Below are positions 1 to 7,206 of a stretch of 9,988 bases of DNA, in pieces; position 1 is the stretch's first letter; every line of letters begins with the position of its first letter. Source of the stretch: UBA4421 sp002704225. GTDB taxonomy: Bacteria; Pseudomonadota; Gammaproteobacteria; Pseudomonadales; Azotimanducaceae. The DNA is taken from assembly GCA_902556425.1 (NCBI GenBank), contig CACDWG010000033.1, positions 1-9,988 of the forward strand, written 5' to 3'. The position numbers and the translations under genes were made by a program. The notes under the pieces are model-generated. The model worked only from the letters and a program-made list of their open reading frames with translations, had not been told where the DNA came from and ran no database searches.

Positions 1-174
1 ATTTCCGGCCACTACGCCGACATGGCGAAAGCCTTTGGCGGTTACGGGGAGCGGGTAACAGACCCCAACGACATCGTGGCGGCTCTGGAGCGTGGCATTG
101 AGGCAACTCGCAACGGTCAAGCCGCCCTACTGGAATTCATTACCAGCCAAGAAATCGATATCAGCAACGAATAA
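1..174 (+). CDS. C-terminal end of a thiamine-diphosphate-dependent enzyme (acetolactate synthase-like), partial
   Basis: The frame is open from base 1 to a TAA at 172-174, giving 57 C-terminal residues; the start lies outside the window. The visible part contains HYADMAKAFGGYGERV followed by a DPNDIVAALERGIEA helix and a closing ALLEFITSQE. This is the typical end of the pyrophosphate-binding domain in the acetolactate synthase, benzoylformate decarboxylase and oxalyl-CoA decarboxylase superfamily, where 'MAKAFGGYGE.V' precedes the last helices. The family is recognisable but the reaction is not, because the cofactor and substrate motifs are missing. The gene runs in the same direction as the reductase that follows 49 nt later, so the two may be co-transcribed. 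Confidence 0.7.
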   Translation: MSGHYADMAKAFGGYGERVTDPNDIVAALERGIEATRNGQAALLEFITSQEIDISNE

Positions 175-223
175 ACAGACTCAACCCATCACTCACTCAA
201 ACCATGCAACCAAGAGAGTAAAC

Positions 224-1219
224 ATGAAAGCACGCGCAGTAGCCCTGAAGTCCCGCCCGGTGGGCATGCCAAAGACAGACGATTTTGAAATCATTGAAAT
301 TGATGTACCGGCACCCAAGGACGGCGAAATACAGGTCAAGAACGTGAGTATGTCCGTCGACCCCTACATGCGCGGACGCATGTACGACCGCAAATCCTAT
401 GTACCGCCCTTTCAGATCGGAGAAGTCCTGACGGGCGGCTGTATCGGTCAGGTCACCGCCTCTGCGCACCCAGACTTCAACGAGGGTGACTATGTCTCCA
501 GCAGTTGGGGCTGGCGTGAGGCTTTCACCGCATCGACCGAAGGCATTGAGCGTCTGGGTGACATTGCCGCAGCTCCTTCTCAGTACATTGGTGCGATTGG
601 CATGCCAGGGATGACGGCCTATGTTGGGTTACTGGAAGTCGGTGCGTTAAAAGACGGCGAGACAGTATTTGTCTCCGGTGCCGCCGGCGCGGTGGGCAGT
701 ATCGTTGGACAAATTGCCAAACTGAAAGGCTGCACGGTCATCGGTAGCGCAGGATCCGACGACAAAACCCAGCTGCTTAAAGACGAGCTGGGGTTTGACT
801 ATGCTTTTAACTACAACGACGGCAGCATTGTTGGGCATTTGAAAGAAGCCGCACCTGCCGGAATCGATGTGTACTTCGACAACGTGGGTGCCGAGCATCT
901 GCAGGCGGCGATTATGTGCATGCGGCCCAACGGACGTATCCCCCTGTGTGGCGCCATTGCCACCTACAACGACACCGAAGCCCGCCCGGGCCCAAACAAT
1001 TTGTCCATGGCCATTGGTCTAGGTCTCACACTGCGCGGGTTTATCGTCAGCAATTTCGCGCATATGGCACCGCAATTCCGTGCCGATATGGAAAAGTGGG
1101 TAGCCAACGGTGACGTCACCACCAAGGAAACGGTGTATGAAGGCATCGATCAAGCACCCGATGCCTTTATCGGTCTGTTCACCGGCGCCAACACCGGCAA
1201 GATGATCGTTAACTTCTAG
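224..1219 (+). CDS. NADPH-dependent zinc-free medium-chain reductase (PTGR/CurA-like)
   Basis: This 331-residue protein belongs to the zinc-free medium-chain dehydrogenase/reductase group that includes leukotriene B4 12-hydroxydehydrogenase/prostaglandin reductase and E. coli CurA. These enzymes reduce the C=C bond of alpha,beta-unsaturated carbonyls with NADPH in the cytosol. Visible hallmarks are SVDPYMRGRM (44-53), GMPGMTAYVGL (126-136), the Rossmann glycine loop SGAAGAVGS (151-159), YFDNVG (217-222) and the C-terminal DAFIGLFTGANTGKMIV. Catalytic-zinc ligands are absent, as expected for the group. The frame is open further upstream to 92, but the ATG at 224 is chosen because AAGAGAG lies just before it, because the family starts here, and because a start at 92 would overlap the preceding gene by 83 nt. 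The length is normal for the family. The physiological substrate cannot be read from the sequence. Confidence 0.9.
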   Translation: MKARAVALKSRPVGMPKTDDFEIIEIDVPAPKDGEIQVKNVSMSVDPYMRGRMYDRKSYVPPFQIGEVLTGGCIGQVTASAHPDFNEGDYVSSSWGWREAFTASTEGIERLGDIAAAPSQYIGAIGMPGMTAYVGLLEVGALKDGETVFVSGAAGAVGSIVGQIAKLKGCTVIGSAGSDDKTQLLKDELGFDYAFNYNDGSIVGHLKEAAPAGIDVYFDNVGAEHLQAAIMCMRPNGRIPLCGAIATYNDTEARPGPNNLSMAIGLGLTLRGFIVSNFAHMAPQFRADMEKWVANGDVTTKETVYEGIDQAPDAFIGLFTGANTGKMIVNF

Positions 1220-1246
1220 CGACCCGATCCGACGGGATAAGTGCAC

Positions 1247-1278
1247 CCAGTAGGGTATTCAGCTGAGTACCCTATTGG
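1247..1278. terminator. Hairpin between convergent genes, possible bidirectional terminator
   Basis: The 11-nt arms CCAGTAGGGTA (1247-1257) and TACCCTATTGG (1268-1278) pair along their whole length with one G-T wobble. The enclosed bases include the self-complementary TCAGCTGA. The hairpin sits 28 nt after the stop of the reductase and 16 nt after the stop of the convergent acyl-CoA dehydrogenase, which is where a shared terminator belongs. Neither side carries a T-tract, so it is not a classic intrinsic terminator. It may instead protect 3' ends or work with Rho. Confidence 0.5.
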
Positions 1279-1293
1279 ACTGCCAAGTCCACA

Positions 1294-2256
1294 CTAGCTC
1301 GGCGTGGCGATATAACCCCAGACCTGCTCGGCACCCAAACCTGCCAGATGCTGGCCCAACTTAGCTTGCCAGTAGAACTCGTTGCCCCACTCGTCCCGCC
1401 AAGCCCAGAGCCTGCGCGTGAAGTGATGCAGGCGATGCTCGTAGGTATAGCCCATCGCACCATGCACCTGATGTACTTGCTCGGCGACAATGCCCACGGC
1501 CTCACCCACACGCGCCTTGGCCGCAGCCACTTCTTGCTCGAAGCGCTCAGAGCCCATGGCATCGACACCGGCATCTGCGGCACGTTGGGACGCCGCCACC
1601 TCGGCAGCAACCACTGCCAAGGAATGCTGTATTGCTTGAAACTTGCTAATCGAGCGTCCGAACTGGCTGCGTTCAGCAGCGAACTGTAGCCCAAGATCCA
1701 GCACTGCTTGCAGACAGCCCGCCATCAAATTCACCCGGGCTAGCGCAAGCTGCGCGTAGGGCGCATCCGCTAATTGGATTTGCCGATCGGCAGCAGACAC
1801 GGCCAATCGGTCTCGAGGTTCCCCTGCCAGATTAGTGCCTTTCGCACTCACGGTTGCCGCGCTGTGCACGCTGACCTCATCGCTGCCTGAGGCGATGCCA
1901 AGTACTGTGGTGGCCTTACGCCCCCAAGCCACCTGCACCAGCCCGTCGTCCGCTTGCGCACCGATACTGGCAAAGCCTTCCGCTGGCGCACTAGTACCCA
2001 GCCACTGATTGGCCAGCAAAATTTCCGCCATTGGCAGGGGCACCGCAAAGCGTCCACACACTTTCAGAAAGGCGAACAGGTCTCGGGTCTCAGTACCGCT
2101 GTTCGCTGCGCCGAGCTGGTGAAATCCGTTATCGACAATTTGCTGCCAGAGATCCGTGGGAAAAGCCCCTTGCTCAGTGGCATCCCACAGCGCTTTGTCA
2201 CAGTGATCGGTGAAGATTTTCTCTGCGGTATCGATGATGAGTTGTTGTGTATCCAT
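1294..2256 (-). CDS. Short acyl-CoA dehydrogenase-like protein, probable partner subunit
   Basis: This 320-residue protein has the C-terminal helical domain of acyl-CoA dehydrogenases: ERSQFGRSISKFQAIQH (195-211), with the R-x-x-FG element that contacts FAD across the dimer, and HQVHGAMGYTYEHRLHHFTRR (262-282). The N-terminal and middle domains are shortened, and the family's S-E-x-x-x-G-S-D flavin motif is missing. The usual C-terminal G-T-x-E-I stretch is also absent. Such degenerate subunits are known from alpha2-beta2 FadE-type dehydrogenases (for example in mycobacterial sterol catabolism), where each chain supplies part of a shared active site. The gene begins 18 nt after the stop of the full-length dehydrogenase, so the two are very likely co-transcribed and co-assembled. 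The start is set by a strong GGGAGGAA just before the ATG at 2256. The substrate is unknown; assembly with the neighbour is inferred. Confidence 0.85.
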   Translation of the reverse strand: MDTQQLIIDTAEKIFTDHCDKALWDATEQGAFPTDLWQQIVDNGFHQLGAANSGTETRDLFAFLKVCGRFAVPLPMAEILLANQWLGTSAPAEGFASIGAQADDGLVQVAWGRKATTVLGIASGSDEVSVHSAATVSAKGTNLAGEPRDRLAVSAADRQIQLADAPYAQLALARVNLMAGCLQAVLDLGLQFAAERSQFGRSISKFQAIQHSLAVVAAEVAASQRAADAGVDAMGSERFEQEVAAAKARVGEAVGIVAEQVHQVHGAMGYTYEHRLHHFTRRLWAWRDEWGNEFYWQAKLGQHLAGLGAEQVWGYIATPS

Positions 2257-2274
2257 GATGTTCCTCCCGCGCCC

Positions 2275-3420
2275 TTACCGTAAACCCAAGCCGCGGGCGA
2301 TCACGCCGCGCAGAATTTCTCGTGTACCACCGCGCAACGTAAACGACGGTGACAGCATCAGCGTCTCTTCAAAGGTTTCGCGGAATAAACGCTGCCGCTC
2401 AGGGTCGGCAGCACTGAGGTCGGGTACGACCAAGCGTGCAATTTCCGGCAGCACTTTTTCGAAGTTGTTGCCCAGCTCTTTTACCAGCGCCGCCTCAACA
2501 CCCACGTCTTTGCCTGCCTCCAACATGCCCGCAACAGACAACGACATACGCCGCAACGTCATAAAGTGCGATGCGATACGACCGATGGCGGCCGCTTGAT
2601 GCGGCGACGGGTGATCACCACAGATCCGCACCAGCTCCACGAAGACACGGAAGGACGACAAGAACCGCTCCGGTCCGCTACGCTCATACGCCAGTTCAGA
2701 TGTGACCTGTTGCCAGCCATTGCCCGGCTCGCCCACGATGCGATCCTTCGGCACCAGCACGTTGTCGAAAACCACCTCGTTGAAGTCTTCACCGCCTGCC
2801 ATGTTGCGTATGGGCCGCACCTTGGCGCCATCGTTTTTCAAATCAACGATGATCTGGGAAAAACCCGCGTGACGATTTTCTGACGGCGCTTCGGTACGCA
2901 CCAAGCAAATGATGAAGTGATTACGGTGCGCATCCGTCGTCCAAATCTTGGTGCCGTTGATCCGGTAGGCGTCCCCTTCAGCGGTAGCAGTGGTCCGCAC
3001 AGAAGCCAGGTCAGAGCCCGTGTCTGGCTCGCTCATACCGATCGAAAAATAACTTTCGCCGCGGGCAATGCCCGGCAAATACTTCTGACGTTGCTCTTCC
3101 GTACCAAAACGCAGCAACAACGGACCACTTTGGCGATCTGCGATCCAATGCGCGCTGACCGGCGCACCGGCTGCGAGCAACTCTTCAGTCACCACCAGAC
3201 GTTCGAAATTGGTTTTATCGCCGCCACCAAAGGCTTCTGGCCAGGTCATGCCGATCCAGCCTTGCTCCCCCAGCTTTTGTGAAAACTCCGGGTCATGACC
3301 GGTCACAAAATCCGAATTAGGCTTGGGTAAATGTGCGTGATTGTCTTCGATGAAGTCCCGCACTTGCTGTCGCAGCACTTGGGAATCGGCATCCAAACTC
3401 ACTCGATCAAATTGCAACAC
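2275..3420 (-). CDS. Acyl-CoA dehydrogenase, full-length subunit
   Basis: This is a 381-residue flavoprotein of the acyl-CoA dehydrogenase family, which introduces the 2,3-double bond into acyl-CoA esters and passes electrons to ETF. Visible features are the N-terminal helical domain, MTWPEAFGG (58-66), the flavin motif SEPDTGSD (130-137), the beta-domain IWTTDA (159-164) and GNGWQQVTSELAYERSG (233-249), and the C-terminal RGGTREILRGVIARGLGLR. The medium-chain catalytic Glu that precedes the GT motif is Gly here. Glu246 in AYERSG sits where isovaleryl- and long-chain-type enzymes carry their base, so it is the likely catalytic residue (by eye alignment). The start is GTG at 3420, preceded by the purine-rich GAGAGAGAC. 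It is the first gene of a two-gene operon with the short subunit downstream. Confidence 0.92.
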   Translation of the reverse strand: MLQFDRVSLDADSQVLRQQVRDFIEDNHAHLPKPNSDFVTGHDPEFSQKLGEQGWIGMTWPEAFGGGDKTNFERLVVTEELLAAGAPVSAHWIADRQSGPLLLRFGTEEQRQKYLPGIARGESYFSIGMSEPDTGSDLASVRTTATAEGDAYRINGTKIWTTDAHRNHFIICLVRTEAPSENRHAGFSQIIVDLKNDGAKVRPIRNMAGGEDFNEVVFDNVLVPKDRIVGEPGNGWQQVTSELAYERSGPERFLSSFRVFVELVRICGDHPSPHQAAAIGRIASHFMTLRRMSLSVAGMLEAGKDVGVEAALVKELGNNFEKVLPEIARLVVPDLSAADPERQRLFRETFEETLMLSPSFTLRGGTREILRGVIARGLGLR

Positions 3421-3560
3421 TGTCTCTCTCTCACGTTGGCCTTTAGCCGCCCAACACTACTGAGCAGGGAAAGTTGATGCAATGTTGTCATTGGTCCGAA
3501 AGTTGTACAGCGAACACACCAGCCATAGAGCTGACACTGCAGGTATGGCACCATCTGCTC
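3421..3560. promoter_or_regulatory. Divergent intergenic region with a small inverted repeat
   Basis: This 140-nt stretch separates the leftward dehydrogenase operon from the rightward small gene and should hold both promoters. I see an inverted repeat, CAATG-TTGT-CATTG (3480-3493), that could be an operator half-site pair. No convincing -35/-10 pair was found in either direction. An alternative, longer start for the rightward gene (ATG at 3477, preceded by CAGGGAAAG) lies inside it. If that start is used, the intergenic space shrinks to 56 nt and the inverted repeat becomes coding. Confidence 0.3.
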
Positions 3561-3962
3561 ATGCTTGACCCAACCGAACTCAGTTATGCCTTCGAACCCG
3601 TCTTTGCGGACATCAAAGAACGCTCGACGGTAGCGGATCGCTTTATTGACCGCAGCCTGTATCAGGTCTACATCGCGACACTATGGTCTAACGTCGTACT
3701 CTCGCCGGGTGAGGCCGGCATTGAGGAAGAGGATCTCGAAGAACTGCACGACTTAGTGGTTGCGGAAATCAAAGACGTACTGGGCCAAGAGGAAGACCTA
3801 ACGACGATATTCAGCTTTATCAGCAGCAAGGCAGGGGAACAGGCCATGCTGGAAGCCAAGCTGAACCAGACCCACAAAGACTTGCTACAGTATTTTTCCA
3901 GCATGATTCTCGATCCAGACGGCCACAAAAAGTGGATGGACGAGATTCGCGAAAATCTTTAG
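3561..3962 (+). CDS. Small acidic hypothetical protein of unknown function
   Basis: From the ATG at 3561 this is a 133-residue, soluble-looking, mostly helical, strongly acidic protein without signal peptide, membrane segment or Cys. It contains a Glu/Asp-rich patch (EAGIEEEDLEEL) and ends in GHKKWMDEIRENL. I do not recognise the family. The start is uncertain. An in-frame ATG at 3477 has a better ribosome-binding site (AGGGA about 6 nt upstream) and would add 28 residues. That extension is rich in Cys, Trp and His, reads unlike the rest of the protein, and would use up most of the divergent promoter region, so the shorter form is preferred. The TAG stop shares three bases with the TAA stop of convergent yjbQ. 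Reading-frame length and ordinary amino-acid composition support a real gene. Confidence 0.65.
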   Translation: MLDPTELSYAFEPVFADIKERSTVADRFIDRSLYQVYIATLWSNVVLSPGEAGIEEEDLEELHDLVVAEIKDVLGQEEDLTTIFSFISSKAGEQAMLEAKLNQTHKDLLQYFSSMILDPDGHKKWMDEIRENL

Positions 3963-4384
3963 TTCGCCAGGGCCTCGCCAAGCACGTTCACCACAATAGA
4001 TCGAGTTCGAGCACTGTGACGATGCTCCCATAGATAGATCCCTTGCCACACGCCCAGCGCCATTGTGCCCTGCATCACCGGCACCGAGACCTGCACAGCA
4101 GTGAGCGCCCCCTTGATGTGAGCAGGCATATCGTCCGGACCTTCTTCGGTGTGGGTATAGAGCGAATCCAGCTCTGGCACCAAGCGCGACAACCAATTTT
4201 GCAGATCAACTTGCACTGCCGGGTCTGCGTTCTCCTGAATCAGCAAACTGGCCGACGTGTGCTGGATAAAGACCGTCACCAGCCCATCACTCACACCGCT
4301 TTGCGCTACCGCGGCAGCAACCTGGGGGGTAATATCGTAGAGGCCTTGGCCGTCAACGGCCAAATCAAAGGGGTGATTGCTCAT
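3959..4384 (-). CDS. yjbQ: YjbQ/UPF0047 family protein
   Basis: This 141-residue protein is a complete member of the YjbQ (UPF0047) family of small trimeric cytoplasmic proteins. Some members have been reported to show weak thiamine-phosphate synthase activity; the true role is unsettled. All signature blocks are present: FIQHTSASLLIQENAD (39-54), HTEEGPDDMPAHIK (78-91) and LGVWQGIYLWEHR (110-122), including the conserved His residues. The ATG at 4384 lies 13 nt after the stop of the TRAP large permease gene, so it probably rides on the transporter transcript. Its ribosome-binding site is weak (GAAG). The 3' end overlaps the convergent hypothetical gene by 4 nt, which leaves no room for a terminator between them. 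Confidence 0.93.
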   Translation of the reverse strand: MSNHPFDLAVDGQGLYDITPQVAAAVAQSGVSDGLVTVFIQHTSASLLIQENADPAVQVDLQNWLSRLVPELDSLYTHTEEGPDDMPAHIKGALTAVQVSVPVMQGTMALGVWQGIYLWEHRHSARTRSIVVNVLGEALAN

Positions 4385-4397
4385 ATACAGTGCTTCG

Positions 4398-5681
4398 TTA
4401 GGTGTCGAGGTGCCAAAGGCTCAGCTCTGGGAAGTATGTGATCAGCATCAATGCCAGCAGCAGCACCAACAAGAACGGCAGAGTCGCAGCATACAGCTCC
4501 GTTAACGGCTTCTTAAAGCGATAGCTGGCGATAAACAAATTCATCCCGACCGGCGGCGTGAAGTAGCCTATCTGCATGTTAGCGAGAAAGATGATGCCCA
4601 GATGCACAGGGTGGATGCCGTAGCCCACAGCTACCGGCAGCAGCAGCGGAACCATGATGACGAGAGCCGAAAATATATCCAGCATAGCCCCCAGAATCAG
4701 CAGCAAAATATTGAGCAAGATCAGAAAACTCAGCGGATCCTCGATGTAGCGATTGATAAACACCAGCAACTGCTGAGGCACTTCAGCATCAACCAAGAAG
4801 TTGGTAAAGGCTAAGGCGATGCCCAAAATCATCAAAATGCCGCCCACCATCACCATGGATTCCACGGCAACTTTCGATAACTGACGCCAAGCGACCTCCT
4901 TATAGAGAACAACCTCGGCCAAGACGACATAGGCGGCGGTCACCGCTGCGGCCTCGGAGATCGCAAAGTAGCCGCCGAAAACACCGCCCAATACCACGAA
5001 GGGAAGGGGCAATTCCCAGCGGGCCGCCCACAGTGCGTTGCGTAAATTCTGTGTCGTAAACGGTATGCGAGGAATCACCCCGCCACGGTGTTGCCACAAC
5101 GTCCAGCCAATCAACAGGGACAGCATCAAGCACAAGGGCACCACCCCGGCGACAAAGAGTTCAACGATGGTAAAAGACTCGCCAACATCGATCTGTTGGG
5201 CAATCACACCGTACAAAATCAGCGGCACGGAGGGCACCAAAAGCAGACCCAAACTGCCGGATGTGGTTACCAAACCCAGACTGAACTTCTCGGTAAAGCC
5301 CGCCTGTTTGAGGGCCGGTAAGAGCAAGGCACCCAAGGCCACGATGGTCACGCCGGATGCGCCGGTTAACGCAGTAAAGACCGCACAGACCACGAATGCA
5401 ACGACAGCCAATCCGCTGGGCAACCAGCCAAACAAGCTTTGCATTACGTTCACCAGACGAGTGGAGGTGTTGGATTCGCTCAGCAAATAGCCGCTAAAGG
5501 TGAACAGCGGTAAAGCAACCAACAACGGTGTATCGACGATGCGGTATAGCTCGATGGCGATAATGGCCAAATCGATGTCGGCGCTGTAAAAGCCGAGCAT
5601 CGCGGCGCCCATGATGACAGCGAACAACGGCGCTCCGAACACCGCCATCGCCAACAGTAGCGCAATACCAAGCCAAATCAC
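4398..5681 (-). CDS. dctM: TRAP transporter large permease subunit (DctM family)
   Basis: This 427-residue, very hydrophobic protein is the sodium-coupled translocation subunit of a tripartite ATP-independent periplasmic (TRAP) transporter in the inner membrane. Length and motifs fit DctM: an N-terminal MIWLGIALLLAMAVFGAPL segment, LPLFTFSGYLLSES (58-71), TALTGASGVT (103-112), GSLGLLLVPSVPLILYG (142-158) and, near the end, MQIGYFTPPVGMNLF. The start is GTG at 5681. Its first bases overlap the TGA stop of the small permease gene in the sequence GTGA, a typical arrangement for translational coupling. It is the fourth gene of the transporter operon, followed by yjbQ. Confidence 0.96.
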   Translation of the reverse strand: MIWLGIALLLAMAVFGAPLFAVIMGAAMLGFYSADIDLAIIAIELYRIVDTPLLVALPLFTFSGYLLSESNTSTRLVNVMQSLFGWLPSGLAVVAFVVCAVFTALTGASGVTIVALGALLLPALKQAGFTEKFSLGLVTTSGSLGLLLVPSVPLILYGVIAQQIDVGESFTIVELFVAGVVPLCLMLSLLIGWTLWQHRGGVIPRIPFTTQNLRNALWAARWELPLPFVVLGGVFGGYFAISEAAAVTAAYVVLAEVVLYKEVAWRQLSKVAVESMVMVGGILMILGIALAFTNFLVDAEVPQQLLVFINRYIEDPLSFLILLNILLLILGAMLDIFSALVIMVPLLLPVAVGYGIHPVHLGIIFLANMQIGYFTPPVGMNLFIASYRFKKPLTELYAATLPFLLVLLLALMLITYFPELSLWHLDT

Positions 5682-6169
5682 GATTTAAACGTCAGCAAGA
5701 GATAGCGGAGTGCCATGACACCGCCGCCAATGGGCATGATGATCTCGCAGATCCAAGCCGGCACACCACCAAAAGCAATGGCATTATCGACGTATTCGTA
5801 ATACACAAACTGACCACTGCCCCAAGTGAACAATCCAAGCACCACACAGGTGAACAAACGGGTCAATCTGACCAACCACTTTCGATCCTCGGGCTTGATG
5901 AGACGACTGAGCAAATCGATACGAATGTGACTGTCATCCCGCGACGCAATCATGGCTCCGACCAGTGCCACCCACAGTACAGTCACCCGAACCAGGGAAT
6001 CTCCCCAATACAGACCAGCATCGAAGAAATTGCGAAGCACCACCTGACTGGCGGCAACACCGATCATGGTCATCAGCAACAACACCAAGATGCTGTCTTC
6101 GATTCGCCGCAGCATGGCCAGAGTTCGAGTCAACGACGACTCGAGCTGTGTATCGGGCTGAGGTGTCAT
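5678..6169 (-). CDS. dctQ: TRAP transporter small permease subunit (DctQ family)
   Basis: This 163-residue inner-membrane protein has about four hydrophobic segments (roughly 27-45, 62-76, 104-119 and 138-160). It carries the DctQ signature WGDSLVRVTVLWVALVGA (55-72), followed by SRDDSHIRID (76-85). In TRAP systems this subunit binds the large permease and supports docking of the substrate-binding protein. The ATG at 6169 follows the TAA stop of the binding-protein gene with one base between (TAA-C-ATG). The TGA stop overlaps the GTG start of the large permease. No strong ribosome-binding site is visible, so translation is probably coupled to the upstream gene. Confidence 0.93.
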   Translation of the reverse strand: MTPQPDTQLESSLTRTLAMLRRIEDSILVLLLMTMIGVAASQVVLRNFFDAGLYWGDSLVRVTVLWVALVGAMIASRDDSHIRIDLLSRLIKPEDRKWLVRLTRLFTCVVLGLFTWGSGQFVYYEYVDNAIAFGGVPAWICEIIMPIGGGVMALRYLLLTFKS

Positions 6170-6170
6170 G

Positions 6171-7196
6171 TTACGGGTTGACGTTTTGGGCGCTGCGATA
6201 TTCCTGCAGCAACGCCATCAGTTCGTCGAACATGGCAGCAGAGACGTATTCGTTCGCTTTCAGTCGCTGATTGGCACCATCGGCAATACCGTACCATTCA
6301 GCGCGCTCTGCATCCGACGGCTGCAACCATTGCAGACCCTGATCGACCAGTGCCTGATTCGCGGCGTCATTGTCTTTTCTCGACGCTGCATCGACTCGGG
6401 CAACCGCGGCACTAAGCTCTTCCGTGACAATGGATTGTTCGGTTTCGTTCATGCGATTAAAGGCGCGTTCGGTGATCGCGAACAAGCCGTAGACATACAT
6501 CAAGGGAAGCTCAAGGGCGTAATCCACTTGGGTATGCCATTGCAGTGCGATGGCACCAATGGGCGGCGAGCCAATGCTGTCAATGAGCCCGGTCTGCAGC
6601 CCTGTCAGCACATCGGCAATGGGCAGCGGAATGGGTGTGATGTTAAACGACGAATACGCTTTCAGCGCGCCGGGATCATTATCCGGCGCCCACACCCGAC
6701 GATCTTGAAAGCTCGCCACGGAAGTAACTGGGTCCTTCATCATGGGATAGGCAAAGCCCACTTCAGCCAAGCCGAAACCGACAAACTTTTGCTCGCGCAA
6801 ACCGGCCATCAGCTTTTTGTCCAATCGCGCCCGAACATAGTCCACTTCAGCAGAGTCACGAAACACCAACGGCAGGTTGTAGAGTGCGATATCTGGATAA
6901 GGCTGCATTACGCCGCCTGACGTCATTGCTGCACCGTGCAGTTGGCCGACCCGCAGTTTACGCAGTACGGCCTTGTCATCGCCCATCACCCCACCAGGAT
7001 ATATCTTCAGCTTGACTTGATCGTTCGTGCGTTCACGAATGGCCTTGGCGGCTTGGCGTAGTTCGATCATCCAGCCGGTGCCCTCCGGCGATAGCGTGGC
7101 AATTTTCAGCGTGGTCGCTGCTTGAGCTGTCACGCCCAACACCAACAGAGCAATCATCGCCCCAACCTTTGCCGCCCAGTTGCTTGAAATGCCCAT
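6171..7196 (-). CDS. dctP: TRAP transporter substrate-binding protein (DctP family, TatT-associated type)
   Basis: This 341-residue periplasmic protein captures the ligand and delivers it to the DctQM permease. The signal peptide has a short N-region ending in Lys10, a hydrophobic core (11-21) and probable cleavage after AQA at 26. The mature part has LKIATLSPEGTGW (30-42), KLKIYPGGVMGDD (62-74) and the DRRVWAP segment (165-171). Arg167 aligns by eye with the conserved Arg that usually salt-bridges a carboxylate in DctP proteins. The frame is open 10 codons further upstream, but the ATG at 7196 is chosen because a strong AGGAAG sits 6 nt before it and because the longer form would overlap tatT. 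The TAG stop of tatT is embedded in this ribosome-binding site. The ligand is not predictable. Confidence 0.94.
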   Translation of the reverse strand: MGISSNWAAKVGAMIALLVLGVTAQAATTLKIATLSPEGTGWMIELRQAAKAIRERTNDQVKLKIYPGGVMGDDKAVLRKLRVGQLHGAAMTSGGVMQPYPDIALYNLPLVFRDSAEVDYVRARLDKKLMAGLREQKFVGFGLAEVGFAYPMMKDPVTSVASFQDRRVWAPDNDPGALKAYSSFNITPIPLPIADVLTGLQTGLIDSIGSPPIGAIALQWHTQVDYALELPLMYVYGLFAITERAFNRMNETEQSIVTEELSAAVARVDAASRKDNDAANQALVDQGLQWLQPSDAERAEWYGIADGANQRLKANEYVSAAMFDELMALLQEYRSAQNVNP

Positions 7197-7206
7197 CCGT
7201 TGCTTC

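Noticed and set aside
92..223. N-terminal extension of the reductase
   Set aside because: It overlaps the tail of the preceding enzyme in another frame. The family start and ribosome-binding site are at 224.
1954..2283. A plus-strand frame across the junction of the two dehydrogenase genes
   Set aside because: It is antisense to two well-supported coding regions, with no motif or ribosome-binding site.
5038..5490. A 150-codon plus-strand frame opposite dctM
   Set aside because: It is a shadow of a hydrophobic membrane-protein gene, with no ribosome-binding site or recognisable motif.
6168..6920. A 250-codon open frame on the plus strand
   Set aside because: It lies antisense to dctP, whose family motifs are unmistakable. 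The translation resembles no protein family and has shadow-like composition.
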